Assembly (NCBI GenBank): GCA_947455995.1
Contig: CANGQA010000020.1
Location: 1 to 37,067 of the forward strand
Length of the DNA: 37,067 nt
Source of the DNA: Hyphomicrobiales bacterium
Lineage (GTDB): Bacteria; Pseudomonadota; Alphaproteobacteria; Rhizobiales; Beijerinckiaceae
Direction of reading: 5' to 3'
Part shown: piece after piece, positions 7,701 to 16,054 of the stretch
Numbering within the stretch: position 1 is the first letter of the stretch
Layout: each line of letters starts with the position of its first letter
Position numbers and translations under genes: made by a program
The notes under the pieces: generated by a model
The model's input: the letters and a program-made list of their open reading frames with translations, nothing else
What the model was told of the DNA's origin: nothing
The model's database searches: none

Positions 7701-9683
7701 TCAAGCGGTTCCGACGGCACTGCCGCCCAGATAGGCCTCGATAACCCGTGGGTCATTCTGAATATCGGCCGGACGTCCCTCGGCAATCTTCTGTCCGAAA
7801 TCGAACACCGTAACCGCATCGCAAATACTCATCACCACATCCATGTGATGCTCGATCAGGATCACCGTAATGCCGTGATCCTTGATCTTGCGAATGATCT
7901 GCACCAGTTCGGCAATATCGGGGGCCGTCAATCCTGCCGCAGGCTCGTCCAGCAGCAACAGCTTGGGATCAAGGGCCAAGGCACGGCCTATTTCAAGCAG
8001 ACGCTGCTTGCCATACGGTAAATTGCGAGCCTCCTCATGGGCAAGATGATCGAGGCCGACAAAATGCAGGATGCTGATTGCGCGCTGCGTTGCACGCGTC
8101 TCTTCCCCGCGTGACAAAGCCGTACTGAGGGCAACATCAAAAAAGCCCGAGCGGTAGGTATGATGCAAGCCCACCATCACGTTTTCAAGCAAGGTCAATT
8201 CGCCAAACAGCTGCACATTCTGGAAGGTTCGCGCGATCCCGCGCAACGCTATTTCAGGTGATTTCAGGCCGGAGATCGTTTGCCCCTCAAAAGCAATCTT
8301 CCCCGATGTCGGAATATAGATTCCGGTCAGCACATTCATCATTGTGCTCTTGCCCGATCCGTTGGGTCCGATCAGACCATGGATCGTGCCGGGCCGAACA
8401 CGCAGATCGACCCTGTCCAGCGCCCGTAAACCGCCGAATTGCATGACAGCCTGATCAACACTCAGCAGAGGCGCATCCTTCTGCACCTGCGGGGGCGAAG
8501 CAGCCCAGGCATAGGAATCGTCGCCCTGCAAGTCATCGCTGTGACGCTGACGGGCCAAACCCGGAACCAGATCGAGCATGATCTTGCGCAGGAAACCGAC
8601 AATCCCGTCCGGCAGATAATAGACCACGAACAGAATCATCATGCCGAAGACCGACAATTTATAATCGGTAATTTTCTGCAACATGAGCGAGAAGGCAAAG
8701 AACGCCAAGCACAAAGCAACCGGAACCAGATTGCGATAGCGGTTTTCATCCTGACGGACAAACATCACCACCAAAGACAGGACTGCAATACCGGCAATGA
8801 TCGCTGCCGCGATCCGGAACAGCGCTATATCGGCGAGCAGATTGGGCAGAAAAACGATGATGACCGCGCCCAGAATAGGCCCCAAACGCGACTTGCGTCC
8901 GCCCATTGTTACCGCCAGCAACAATTGCACGGACAATTCAAAACTGAAGTTGTTGGGAGCGATATATTGTTCCGAATAGGCGAAAAGCACGCCTGCCAAA
9001 CCAGCCAGGCCAGCACTGAGCACAAAGGCGATCACTTTGTGTTTGTAAACGCTCACCCCCATACAGTCGGAGGCAATCGGGCTGTCACGCAACGCTTCAA
9101 AAGCCCGGCCAAAATGCGAGGCTAGAACACGGTTGATCACCAGAATGGTCAGAACCAGCGCAATGCCGGTGACATAGAAATATTCCACCTCTTTCATGCG
9201 TTTGAGCGACATGTCGAACAGGGGAATCGCATCGGAATATTGGCGCAGATCAATAAACAGAGGGGTCGAGAATTTGATCCCGAGCGGACCATTGGTCACA
9301 TCGACCATTTCGTTGATCAAAATCTGCACAATCGTGCCGAATGCCAAAGTCACCATCGCCAGATAGGGACCGGTCACCCGCAAAGCCGGCAAAGCCAGCA
9401 CCACCCCGAAAAGGGCTGTCACGACGATACCGATCGGCAGTGCCGGCCAAAAACCGATATTGAATTGAAACGCCAGTACGCCCGCCGTATAGGCCCCGAT
9501 GCCCAGCAGCGAGGAATGACCGACCGATACTTCGCCGGTATAGCCGAACACCACATCTAGCCCCAAAGTGACAATGGCAAAAATTGCAATCGTCACAAGC
9601 AGGTGCAGGTAATAGGGACTGGTCACCACAAACGGGCAAACAATCAGCGCCAGCAGACCAAGCGGCCACAAAATTCTCTGCAT
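7701..9683 (-). CDS. livM: Fused LivM permease and LivG ATPase
   Basis: One 660-residue protein joins two subunits that are separate in most HAAT importers. Residues 1-390 are a LivM-type inner-membrane permease, with VFGYTGEVSVGHSSLLGIGA (47-66) and the cytoplasmic loop FEALRDSPIASDCMGV. Residues 406-660 are a LivG ATPase, with Walker A GPNGSGKST (439-447), LPYGKQRLLEIGRAL in the signature position (555-569), Walker B LLLLDEPAAGL and the switch histidine in IEHHMD. The linker is about residues 376-405. Between residues 288 and 355 there seem to be extra membrane helices compared with ordinary LivM. I start at the ATG at 9683, which lies 4 bases after livH; the frame is open further upstream but that part is out of character. 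Confidence 0.92.
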   Translation of the reverse strand: MQRILWPLGLLALIVCPFVVTSPYYLHLLVTIAIFAIVTLGLDVVFGYTGEVSVGHSSLLGIGAYTAGVLAFQFNIGFWPALPIGIVVTALFGVVLALPALRVTGPYLAMVTLAFGTIVQILINEMVDVTNGPLGIKFSTPLFIDLRQYSDAIPLFDMSLKRMKEVEYFYVTGIALVLTILVINRVLASHFGRAFEALRDSPIASDCMGVSVYKHKVIAFVLSAGLAGLAGVLFAYSEQYIAPNNFSFELSVQLLLAVTMGGRKSRLGPILGAVIIVFLPNLLADIALFRIAAAIIAGIAVLSLVVMFVRQDENRYRNLVPVALCLAFFAFSLMLQKITDYKLSVFGMMILFVVYYLPDGIVGFLRKIMLDLVPGLARQRHSDDLQGDDSYAWAASPPQVQKDAPLLSVDQAVMQFGGLRALDRVDLRVRPGTIHGLIGPNGSGKSTMMNVLTGIYIPTSGKIAFEGQTISGLKSPEIALRGIARTFQNVQLFGELTLLENVMVGLHHTYRSGFFDVALSTALSRGEETRATQRAISILHFVGLDHLAHEEARNLPYGKQRLLEIGRALALDPKLLLLDEPAAGLTAPDIAELVQIIRKIKDHGITVILIEHHMDVVMSICDAVTVFDFGQKIAEGRPADIQNDPRVIEAYLGGSAVGTA

Positions 9684-9687
9684 TGTC

Positions 9688-10587
9688 TCAGACCTTCTTG
9701 ATCGTAGCTTTGCCGAACAGGCCCGACGGGCGCAACGACAAGACCAAAAGCAACAGGACCAGCCCGGGCACATCTTTATAGCCGGTTGAAATATAATAAC
9801 CGGTCAGTGTTTCCGTGACGCCCAGGATCAAACCACCCACAACCACGCCCAAACCACTCGACAAACCGCCGATAATCGCCACGGCAAAGGCCTTCAGGCC
9901 CAACACCGCACCCATCGTGGCACCCGTCAGGGTCACAGGGGCAACCAGCACACCGGCGAAAGCCGCGGTCATCGAGGACAGCGCATAGGAAAAGGTGATA
10001 ACCTTGGCCGTATCAATCCCCATCAGGCCGGCTGCATCGCGGTCATTGGCGGTGGCGACCACGGCCTTACCCAGAATAGTACGGCGGTTGAAAAATTCGA
10101 CGGCCAGCATCATCCCGACTGCACCGATCACGATGGCAATTTCCATCGGCTGGATCCGGATCCCCCAAAAGGACAAGGAAGCCTCAGGCAACGGAGATGG
10201 AAATTTCAATGCATCACGCCCCCAGACATTTTCCGCAACATTCTTGAAAATGATCCCCAGGGCGATGGTGGCCATAATCCAGCCTGCTTCGGATTTGGTC
10301 TTGATGGCCTGACGCACGCCAAGCCATTCGACAACCGTACCCTGCAGTGCCCCGAAGGCCAGCACGATAGGGAGCATCAGCAAATAGGCCCAAAAGGTAC
10401 CCAACGATTGGCCGATCAGAAAATTGATGGCCGTCAAACCAACCAGCGCCCCCAGCATCAAGGCTTCGCCCTGCCCGAAATTCAGGGTTTTTGAGGTGGC
10501 GAAAGTCAGTTGGTATCCAAAGGCGATCACACCATAGATCATCCCTACAGCCATACCGCTGACAACAAGCTGCATTAAAATCGACAT
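9688..10587 (-). CDS. livH: Branched-chain-type ABC transporter permease LivH
   Basis: The first inner-membrane permease of the importer, 299 residues, mostly hydrophobic with about eight membrane segments. LNFGQGEALMLGAL near the N-terminus and the AANDRDAAGLMGID-type loop (here TANDRDAAGLMGIDT) are diagnostic for LivH. The ATG at 10587 is preceded by a strong AGGGGGGT site. The stop codon is 4 bases before livMG, so the two are probably translationally coupled. It lies downstream of livK, with a stable hairpin between them. Confidence 0.95.
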   Translation of the reverse strand: MSILMQLVVSGMAVGMIYGVIAFGYQLTFATSKTLNFGQGEALMLGALVGLTAINFLIGQSLGTFWAYLLMLPIVLAFGALQGTVVEWLGVRQAIKTKSEAGWIMATIALGIIFKNVAENVWGRDALKFPSPLPEASLSFWGIRIQPMEIAIVIGAVGMMLAVEFFNRRTILGKAVVATANDRDAAGLMGIDTAKVITFSYALSSMTAAFAGVLVAPVTLTGATMGAVLGLKAFAVAIIGGLSSGLGVVVGGLILGVTETLTGYYISTGYKDVPGLVLLLLVLSLRPSGLFGKATIKKV

Positions 10588-10608
10588 AGGACCCCCCTGA
10601 GGGCAAAA

Positions 10609-10630
10609 GAACCCGCCTTGCGGCGGGTTC
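10609..10630 (-). terminator. Hairpin with T-run between livK and livH
   Basis: GAACCCGCC (10609-10617) and GGCGGGTTC (10622-10630) form a perfect 9-base stem with a 4-base loop, followed on the minus strand by TTTT. It lies 15 bases after the livK stop and about 20 bases before the livH start. In binding-protein operons such a hairpin usually ends most transcripts or protects the 3' end of the binding-protein mRNA, giving more binding protein than permease. That role is inference. Confidence 0.7.
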
Positions 10631-10644
10631 CCAACCATTCAAAA

Positions 10645-11844
10645 TCAGGATTTAGACTTCACACGCAGGGCTTTGTCACCTGCAATGTCTTCAGGATGCG
10701 CAGGCACCACGCGTCCACCCTTAACCAGACCGAAAACAGGAATATTGTCGGTAATGGCTTCATGATCGGTTGCGGTGAATGGCTTGTCATAGGTGGTGAC
10801 AACGCCTTCGACCTTTTCATTCAGATTTTCGAGAGCTTCACGGATTTTACGACCATCGGTACCGCCAGCTTGCTTGATGGCAGCTGCGAGCAGATAGATC
10901 GAGTCATAGCCCTGTGCGGCGGACACCGGCGAAGGAATACGGTCGACATTATAGGCCTTCTGATAGGCTTCAATGAAGGCCTTGCGCTTTGGCGTGGTTG
11001 GCATCTGGATGAAGGTTTGCGGCATCATGGCACCATCACCATTGGGGCCAGCCGTATCGATGAAGGACGCCATAGACAGGGTCCATGAGCCGATCATCGG
11101 CACTTTCCAGCCCAATTTGGCCATACCGTTGGCAATCTGGGCCAATTCAGGACCGATCGCATAGGTCAGGATCACATCTGCGCCGGCCTCTTTGGCCTTC
11201 AGCAGTTGCGAGGTCATATCGGTATCACCGATATTGAATTTTTCTGTTGCCACTGGCGTGATGCCGGATTTGGCCAGAGCCGCGGTCAGATCGGTCTTGC
11301 CGAGCTGGCCGTAATTGGTGGAATCCGCCAAAATCGCAGGCTTTTTGAAACCCTGACGCTTGACCGCTTCATCGGCAATCATCGCGCTCTGGATCGTATC
11401 ATTTGCAGCATTGCGGAAAATATAATTGGCCTTGTGCTCGGGAGCTACAAACTGCTTGGCGATCACGGAACCCGTGGCAACATTGTTGAATACGGGAATT
11501 TCAGCTTCCTGGAAAAACCGTTGGGCAGCCAGCGCGACACCGGTATTGATAAAACCGACCGAAGCAACCACGCTTTCTTTATTGACGAGTTCCTGTGCAA
11601 TCTGCACGCCCAGCTCGTTCTTGGCTTCGTCATCGCGCTCAACCAGCGAGATCTGGCGGCCCAGAACCCCGCCGGCCTTGTTGATTTCATCGACGGCCAG
11701 CTTAACCCCGTCGCGCATGCTGACGCCCATGGAGGACGAACCACCGGTGAAGGGACCGGAAAGTCCGATTTTGATTGGATCAGCAGCAAAAGCCGCCCCA
11801 GACAGGAAAACGGCAACGGCCGTCATAGCAAGTTTCAGTTTCAT
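10645..11844 (-). CDS. livK: Branched-chain/amide-type ABC transporter substrate-binding protein
   Basis: A periplasmic type I binding protein of 399 residues. The Sec signal peptide is about residues 1-21 (AAFA before ADP). The mature protein starts PIKIGLSGPFTGGSSSMG and continues GVKLAVDEINKAGGVLGRQI, the standard HAAT opening. It is the first gene of the transporter operon. An acetamidase/formamidase lies 357 bases upstream on the same strand, which makes a short-chain amide or related nitrogen compound a possible ligand besides branched-chain or aromatic amino acids. The ligand cannot be settled from motifs. A hairpin (11871-11892) sits in the leader. Confidence 0.93.
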   Translation of the reverse strand: MKLKLAMTAVAVFLSGAAFAADPIKIGLSGPFTGGSSSMGVSMRDGVKLAVDEINKAGGVLGRQISLVERDDEAKNELGVQIAQELVNKESVVASVGFINTGVALAAQRFFQEAEIPVFNNVATGSVIAKQFVAPEHKANYIFRNAANDTIQSAMIADEAVKRQGFKKPAILADSTNYGQLGKTDLTAALAKSGITPVATEKFNIGDTDMTSQLLKAKEAGADVILTYAIGPELAQIANGMAKLGWKVPMIGSWTLSMASFIDTAGPNGDGAMMPQTFIQMPTTPKRKAFIEAYQKAYNVDRIPSPVSAAQGYDSIYLLAAAIKQAGGTDGRKIREALENLNEKVEGVVTTYDKPFTATDHEAITDNIPVFGLVKGGRVVPAHPEDIAGDKALRVKSKS

Positions 11845-12201
11845 GTGCGTTCCTCGTTTGGTTTATAGGGGAATCCGTTCTTCGCCGGATTCAAGACAGA
11901 CATCGACCACATTCAAAAGTCAGATCAGCAAATCTTTTTATGCTTTGAGAGGCTATGTACATTACGGTTCCACGCATGATCAACCCAATACATGCTATCA
12001 GGCCTAAACTGCCCACACCGTCTTTATATGACATGCCCCTCCACCGTCACAGCCCATCCACGCCTGATCTGGTGTCAGGCTGTTCAGATGGACTGCTCCA
12101 CGTCTTCTCACATCTTGCATCTCGTTTGGCAGATGTCCAGAAAAGAAACAATCGTCTGTGATCCTCAAATACTCTTCACAAGCAGGTCTTGAAGATCCGG
12201 A
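11845..12201. promoter_or_regulatory. Leader and promoter region of the liv operon
   Basis: A 357-base gap with no credible gene. GAATCCG (11871-11877) and CGGATTC (11886-11892) form a 7-base stem 27 bases upstream of the livK start, which may affect ribosome access. GCCTGA (12062-12067) and TCAGGC (12075-12080) form a second, weaker hairpin that could serve the end of the acetamidase transcript. I could not place a convincing -35/-10 pair. Confidence 0.4.
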
Positions 12202-13152
12202 TCACTGCTTTTTCGGTGGAATGAGATGTTTGGACAGCATGCAATGGACGCCTTTGGATCCATTGACCGTCTGGGTAATCCGCAAATCGGCGGCAAGCGA
12301 GCACAGCATATAGGCATCTTCGCGTGTCAGATCACTGATCTCGCATATCAGCCGAATCATATCGCGCAAGGCTTCCTCGGCGCACCGATCGAGATCGGGA
12401 TGCATGAACATGGTGATATGGTGCGTCGGCGTCTGGGCGCGTGGAACCGTAAAATCCATATCCTTGCGTAATATAAAGGTAAAAGTCCCCTGCAATGCGG
12501 TCTCGATCGCTGTCACGCAGACTTCGCCATCGCCTTGCGCCCCATGTCCGTCGCCACAGGAGAATAGGCCACCATCGACAAAAACCGGGAGGAACAGGGT
12601 CGTTCCGGCCACGAGTTCCTTATTGTCGATATTGCCGCCAAAGGCGCGCGGCACCAGAGAGGTCAACCGCCCCCAACTGCGCGGCGGGGCGGTGCCCATC
12701 ACCCCGAAAAACGGGGCAAGCGGCAATTCACCCCCCCATGGCATCTGTCCGATCAGCCTGTCGCGGTCCAACCTGATATGGCGCAGCGTAAAATCGTGAA
12801 AATCCTCAGGCAAAGTGCCTGCAAGCGGGCGGATAAAGGTGTAACCCCAATCCTGCCGCAACTGCACATCATCGATTCGGACTTCCAGCACATCGCCGGG
12901 CTTTGCACCTTCAACCGCTACGGGACCTGTAAGAATATGGCCGGGCAGGGTCTTTTCGGCATTGCGATGGACATCATGGATTTCGGGTGGCGTAAAAAAT
13001 CCAGCCTCCGGCTTTGGATGCATCTCCGGGGGCCCCGTCACCGTATCAATCGTCACAGTATCGCCGCTTTTGATGGTCAAACGAGGGGAAATGGTGGCAT
13101 CGAAAAAGCCCCAATGGCAGGTTGCGCCACTGGCTTTGAGATGATGGTGCAT
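12202..13152 (-). CDS. Acetamidase/formamidase family protein
   Basis: Predicted to hydrolyse short amides to acid and ammonia in the cytoplasm; 316 residues from the ATG at 13152. The frame stays open to 13296, but the MHHHLKASGATCHWGFFDA start matches how this family begins and has GAAGGA 8 bases upstream. Conserved pieces are VEGAKPGDVLEVRI, GGNIDNKELVAGTTLFLPV and FSCGDGHGAQGDGEV, the last being the metal/active-site glycine-histidine region of the FmdA/AmdA family. It lies upstream of, and on the same strand as, the liv-type importer. The leader contains 16-base tandem repeats (13160-13213). Confidence 0.9.
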   Translation of the reverse strand: MHHHLKASGATCHWGFFDATISPRLTIKSGDTVTIDTVTGPPEMHPKPEAGFFTPPEIHDVHRNAEKTLPGHILTGPVAVEGAKPGDVLEVRIDDVQLRQDWGYTFIRPLAGTLPEDFHDFTLRHIRLDRDRLIGQMPWGGELPLAPFFGVMGTAPPRSWGRLTSLVPRAFGGNIDNKELVAGTTLFLPVFVDGGLFSCGDGHGAQGDGEVCVTAIETALQGTFTFILRKDMDFTVPRAQTPTHHITMFMHPDLDRCAEEALRDMIRLICEISDLTREDAYMLCSLAADLRITQTVNGSKGVHCMLSKHLIPPKKQ

Positions 13153-13159
13153 GTCGGCG

Positions 13160-13213
13160 TCCTTCGGGCAAATCTTCGGGCGGGCAAATCTTCGGGCTGG
13201 CAAGTCTTCTCGG
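13160..13213. repeat. 16-base tandem repeats in the acetamidase leader
   Basis: Two nearly identical units, ATCTTCGGGCGGGCAA (13172-13187) and ATCTTCGGGCTGGCAA (13188-13203), are flanked by partial copies at 13160-13171 and 13204-13213. The innermost partial copy contributes the GAAGGA ribosome site of the acetamidase on the minus strand. The array could be slippage-prone. Confidence 0.75.
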
Positions 13214-13321
13214 TAGTGTTCGGGATTGTAAAGGATGGCAGCAGATTGGCAAATTTTTAGGACATCCATGCTAAAACCTACCCGACACGCTATCAATGAG
13301 CCCGAACAAGGATCATAAAAA

Positions 13322-13903
13322 ATGCTCAGACGGATGTATGACTGGACCGTTCAGCTTGCCGAAAAGCCTTACGCCTTGTGGGCCTTGGCGTTTGTTTCCT
13401 TTGCCGAAAGCTCGTTCTTTCCGATCCCGCCCGATGTCGTGCTTGCCCCTATGGCGATGGCGCGGCCCGAACGGGCATGGCGCTATGCAGCTGTCTGCAC
13501 CATCGCCTCGGTGATCGGCGGCATGGCAGGCTATATGATTGGCTCTATGCTGTTTGATACGGTGGGCCTCTGGATGCTCAATCTTTATGGCTACGGCGCC
13601 AAAATTGAAGCTGTAAAAGCTTTTTATGCCGAGTGGGGTGCTTATTTCATCCTTGTCAAAGGACTGACGCCGATCCCGTTCAAGGTTGTGACCATCGTCT
13701 CAGGGGCAATGGATTTCAACTTCGGGCTGTTCGTCCTTCTGGCCACAATCACCCGTGGAGCAAGGTTTTTTCTGATTGCTGGTCTGTTCAACCGCTTTGG
13801 CACCCCGATAAAACTGTTTATCGAGCGCAATCTGGCCGCCGTCGCCCTAGGATCTGTTGCGATTATCGTGCTTGGTTTTTTCATGATTGGACGGCTGATC
13901 TAA
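13322..13903 (+). CDS. YqaA/DedA (VTT domain) membrane protein
   Basis: A 193-residue inner-membrane protein of the YqaA branch of the DedA/SNARE-associated family. It has FAESSFFPIPPDVVLAPMAM near the N-terminus, the glycine-rich GGMAGYMIGSMLFD helix and KGLTPIPFKVVTIVSGAMDF, followed by a membrane-embedded FITRGARF-like segment (ITRGARFFLIAG). DedA relatives flip lipids or keep envelope homeostasis; the YqaA branch has no settled function. AAGGA lies 8 bases before the ATG. The TAA overlaps the ATG of dsbB (TAATG), so the two genes are coupled. Confidence 0.92.
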   Translation: MLRRMYDWTVQLAEKPYALWALAFVSFAESSFFPIPPDVVLAPMAMARPERAWRYAAVCTIASVIGGMAGYMIGSMLFDTVGLWMLNLYGYGAKIEAVKAFYAEWGAYFILVKGLTPIPFKVVTIVSGAMDFNFGLFVLLATITRGARFFLIAGLFNRFGTPIKLFIERNLAAVALGSVAIIVLGFFMIGRLI

Positions 13904-14463
13904 TGCTGCACAGACTGCTTAACTGGTCCCTCCAAGCCCGTCATGCCAGCGGGTTAATGCTGCTGACTGTCTGTTTCACGCTCGGTGGAGCCTGGTTTAT
14001 CCAGATCGTGCTCGGCATCCAGCCCTGCCCTCTCTGTCTTGAACAACGGCTGCCTTATTATGCGTCATTGCCTTTGCTGGTTATTCTGATCATGCAATTA
14101 CGGCACGACAGGCCCACTCTGGCACGCATATCGGGTCTCTGGATGATCATCCTGATCGCTTTCGCAATCGCCGGAGGCATGGGGGCCTATCATGCCGGTG
14201 TCGAATGGGGGCTGTGGAAGGGACCAAGCGATTGCACGGGTGATTTCAAACCTGCGGGTCTTGATCAATTGCTGGCCCAGCTCAACACCGTCAAAGTGAT
14301 CCGTTGCGATGCGGTAGCCATGCGAATTTTCGGCCTTTCGCTGGCGGCATGGAACGCAGTGATTGCCAGTTGTCTGGTGGTATTCGGGGCCTTAAGCCTT
14401 TTGCATTGGCGACAGAGCCAACTGGCAGGCCGAACCTATGGTTCCAGTTCGCTGTCCCAATAG
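13903..14463 (+). CDS. dsbB: Disulfide bond formation protein B
   Basis: An inner-membrane quinone reductase that reoxidises DsbA in the periplasm; 186 residues. The first cysteine pair is CPLC (C42, C45) in the segment QPCPLCLEQRLPYY, and the second pair is C111 and C135, with the spacing expected for the periplasmic loop. There are four hydrophobic membrane segments. The start ATG overlaps the TAA of the YqaA gene; the longer open frame upstream is only shadow. The last 28 bases overlap the convergent HNH gene. No dsbA is in the window. Confidence 0.93.
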   Translation: MLHRLLNWSLQARHASGLMLLTVCFTLGGAWFIQIVLGIQPCPLCLEQRLPYYASLPLLVILIMQLRHDRPTLARISGLWMIILIAFAIAGGMGAYHAGVEWGLWKGPSDCTGDFKPAGLDQLLAQLNTVKVIRCDAVAMRIFGLSLAAWNAVIASCLVVFGALSLLHWRQSQLAGRTYGSSSLSQ

Positions 14464-15023
14464 AGATAATCCATCCAGCTTTCATGCAGATAGTTGGGTG
14501 GGAACAACCTGCCATTGTGATGCAAATCATGCAGGCTGGGGGCATAGGGTTTTTGCGTAGGAAACATATTCGCCTGCTTTGGCAAACGGTCTGCCTTCCG
14601 CAAATTACATGGCGAACAGGCGGCCACCACATTGTTCCACGTTGTCGTCCCGCCTTTTGAGCGAGGAATCACATGATCGAAGGTCAAATCCTCGCGAACA
14701 CCGCAATATTGGCAGCTGAAGCGATCCCTCAAGAACACATTGAAACGGGTAAATACCGGCTCCCGCGTGGGTTTGATATAGCTTTTGAGCGAGACCACCG
14801 AGGGCAGGCGCAATTCCATTCCAGGACTGCGGATGGTGCGATCATAGAAAGAGACAATATTCACTCGGTCCAGGACCACCGCCTTGATGGTGTCCTGCCA
14901 TGACCACAGTGACAAAGGATAGTAGCTCAACGGACGGTAATCCGCGTTGAGGACCAATGCCGGACAGGATTCCGGCAAGCCAAGCTGGCGAACGTGAACC
15001 GTCACCGCACTGCTCCATTTCAC
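14436..15023 (-). CDS. HNH endonuclease family protein
   Basis: A 195-residue protein with a C-terminal HNH nuclease domain: zinc cysteines C104 and C107 (CQYC), catalytic D117-H118 in DHVIPRSKGG, N130 in WNN and the second zinc pair C136 and C139 (CSPC). The N-terminal half contains PALVLNADYRPLSYYPLSLWSW, a conserved opening of a stand-alone HNH family common in alphaproteobacteria. The gene probably starts at the GTG at 15023, but a GTG at 15005 is possible. It is chromosomal housekeeping-like and not next to toxin, restriction or mobile genes. Its biological substrate is not known to me. Confidence 0.88.
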   Translation of the reverse strand: MKWSSAVTVHVRQLGLPESCPALVLNADYRPLSYYPLSLWSWQDTIKAVVLDRVNIVSFYDRTIRSPGMELRLPSVVSLKSYIKPTREPVFTRFNVFLRDRFSCQYCGVREDLTFDHVIPRSKGGTTTWNNVVAACSPCNLRKADRLPKQANMFPTQKPYAPSLHDLHHNGRLFPPNYLHESWMDYLYWDSELEP

Positions 15024-15104
15024 AACGCGCCACCGATTCGCGTTACAGGAACAGTCTACCCATGCTGTGACAAAATTGTGAAGCCCTTTGATCGGGCCGG
15101 TGTT

Positions 15105-15986
15105 TTAGCGGGTCGGCACTGGGACATCGCCGCGATAATCATAAAAACCACGCTTGGTTTTACGGCCCAGCCAGCCCGCTTCGACATATTTGACCAGCAA
15201 GGGGCATGGCCGATACTTGGAATCGGCAAGCCCCTCATGCAGCACCTGCATCACCGAAAGGCAGGTATCGAGACCGATAAAATCGGCCAGCTGCAATGGC
15301 CCCATCGGATGGTTGGCCCCCAAACGCATGGCGGTATCGATTGCCTCGACCGAGCCTACACCTTCATAAAGCGTATAAATCGCCTCGTTGATCATCGGCA
15401 GCAGAATGCGGTTGACGATAAAGGCCGGGAAATCTTCCGCAACCGTCACGGTTTTTCCAAGCTTGTCGACGAAGGTCTTGGCTACATCGAACGTGCCATC
15501 TTCGGTCGCAATCCCACGGATCAACTCAACCAGCTGCATGCGAGGAACCGGATTCATGAAATGAATACCGAGGAAGCGTTCGGGGCGGTCGGTCACCGAG
15601 GCCAGACGGGTGATCGAGATCGACGACGTATTGGACGCAATAATCGCACGTGGACCGATGGCTTTACACAGATTCACAAAAATCTGCTTTTTGACCTCCT
15701 CGTTTTCGGTCGCTGCTTCAATAATGATGTCGCAACTGTCGAGGTCCTCCAACATAGGTGCTGGCTGGATCAGGTTGAGAAGGTTCTGTCGGCCGATCTC
15801 GTCCATCGCGCCTTTGGCAATCAGGCGGGCAATATTGCCATTGATAGTCGCAAGGCCGGCATTGATACGTTCTGCACTGATATCATGCATCGACACTTCA
15901 AATCCCGAGCCGGCACAGACCTGGGCAATCCCGTTGCCCATTTGCCCTGCCCCGATGATCCCTACCTTGCGAATTTCAGTGGACAT
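15105..15986 (-). CDS. hbd: 3-hydroxybutyryl-CoA dehydrogenase
   Basis: Oxidises 3-hydroxyacyl-CoA to 3-ketoacyl-CoA with NAD+, or the reverse; 293 residues, the usual single-function length. The Rossmann motif is GIIGAGQMGNGIAQV near the N-terminus, followed by IEAATENEEVK, IASNTSSISIT, GIHFMNPVPRMQLVE and the C-terminal GRKTKRGFYDYRG. I start at the ATG at 15986, which gives the normal N-terminus; the open frame begins 8 codons earlier without a ribosome site. It follows etfA on the same strand by 68 bases. Together they feed fatty-acid or hydroxybutyrate electrons to the respiratory chain. Confidence 0.95.
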   Translation of the reverse strand: MSTEIRKVGIIGAGQMGNGIAQVCAGSGFEVSMHDISAERINAGLATINGNIARLIAKGAMDEIGRQNLLNLIQPAPMLEDLDSCDIIIEAATENEEVKKQIFVNLCKAIGPRAIIASNTSSISITRLASVTDRPERFLGIHFMNPVPRMQLVELIRGIATEDGTFDVAKTFVDKLGKTVTVAEDFPAFIVNRILLPMINEAIYTLYEGVGSVEAIDTAMRLGANHPMGPLQLADFIGLDTCLSVMQVLHEGLADSKYRPCPLLVKYVEAGWLGRKTKRGFYDYRGDVPVPTR

Positions 15987-16054
15987 TGTTTCTGCCTGAT
16001 CTCTTTTCATTCTGGTTTGGCCGGGCGGGTAGGCCCGGCCACGATGGACATAGC

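Noticed and set aside
8439-9125. 228-codon plus-strand frame opposite the LivMG fusion
   Set aside because: It is antisense to permease helices; the composition is the same type of shadow.
14436-15023. HNH nuclease as part of a mobile or defence element
   Set aside because: There is no intron, integrase, methylase, toxin or repeat beside it, and its conserved N-terminal half belongs to a stand-alone chromosomal family.
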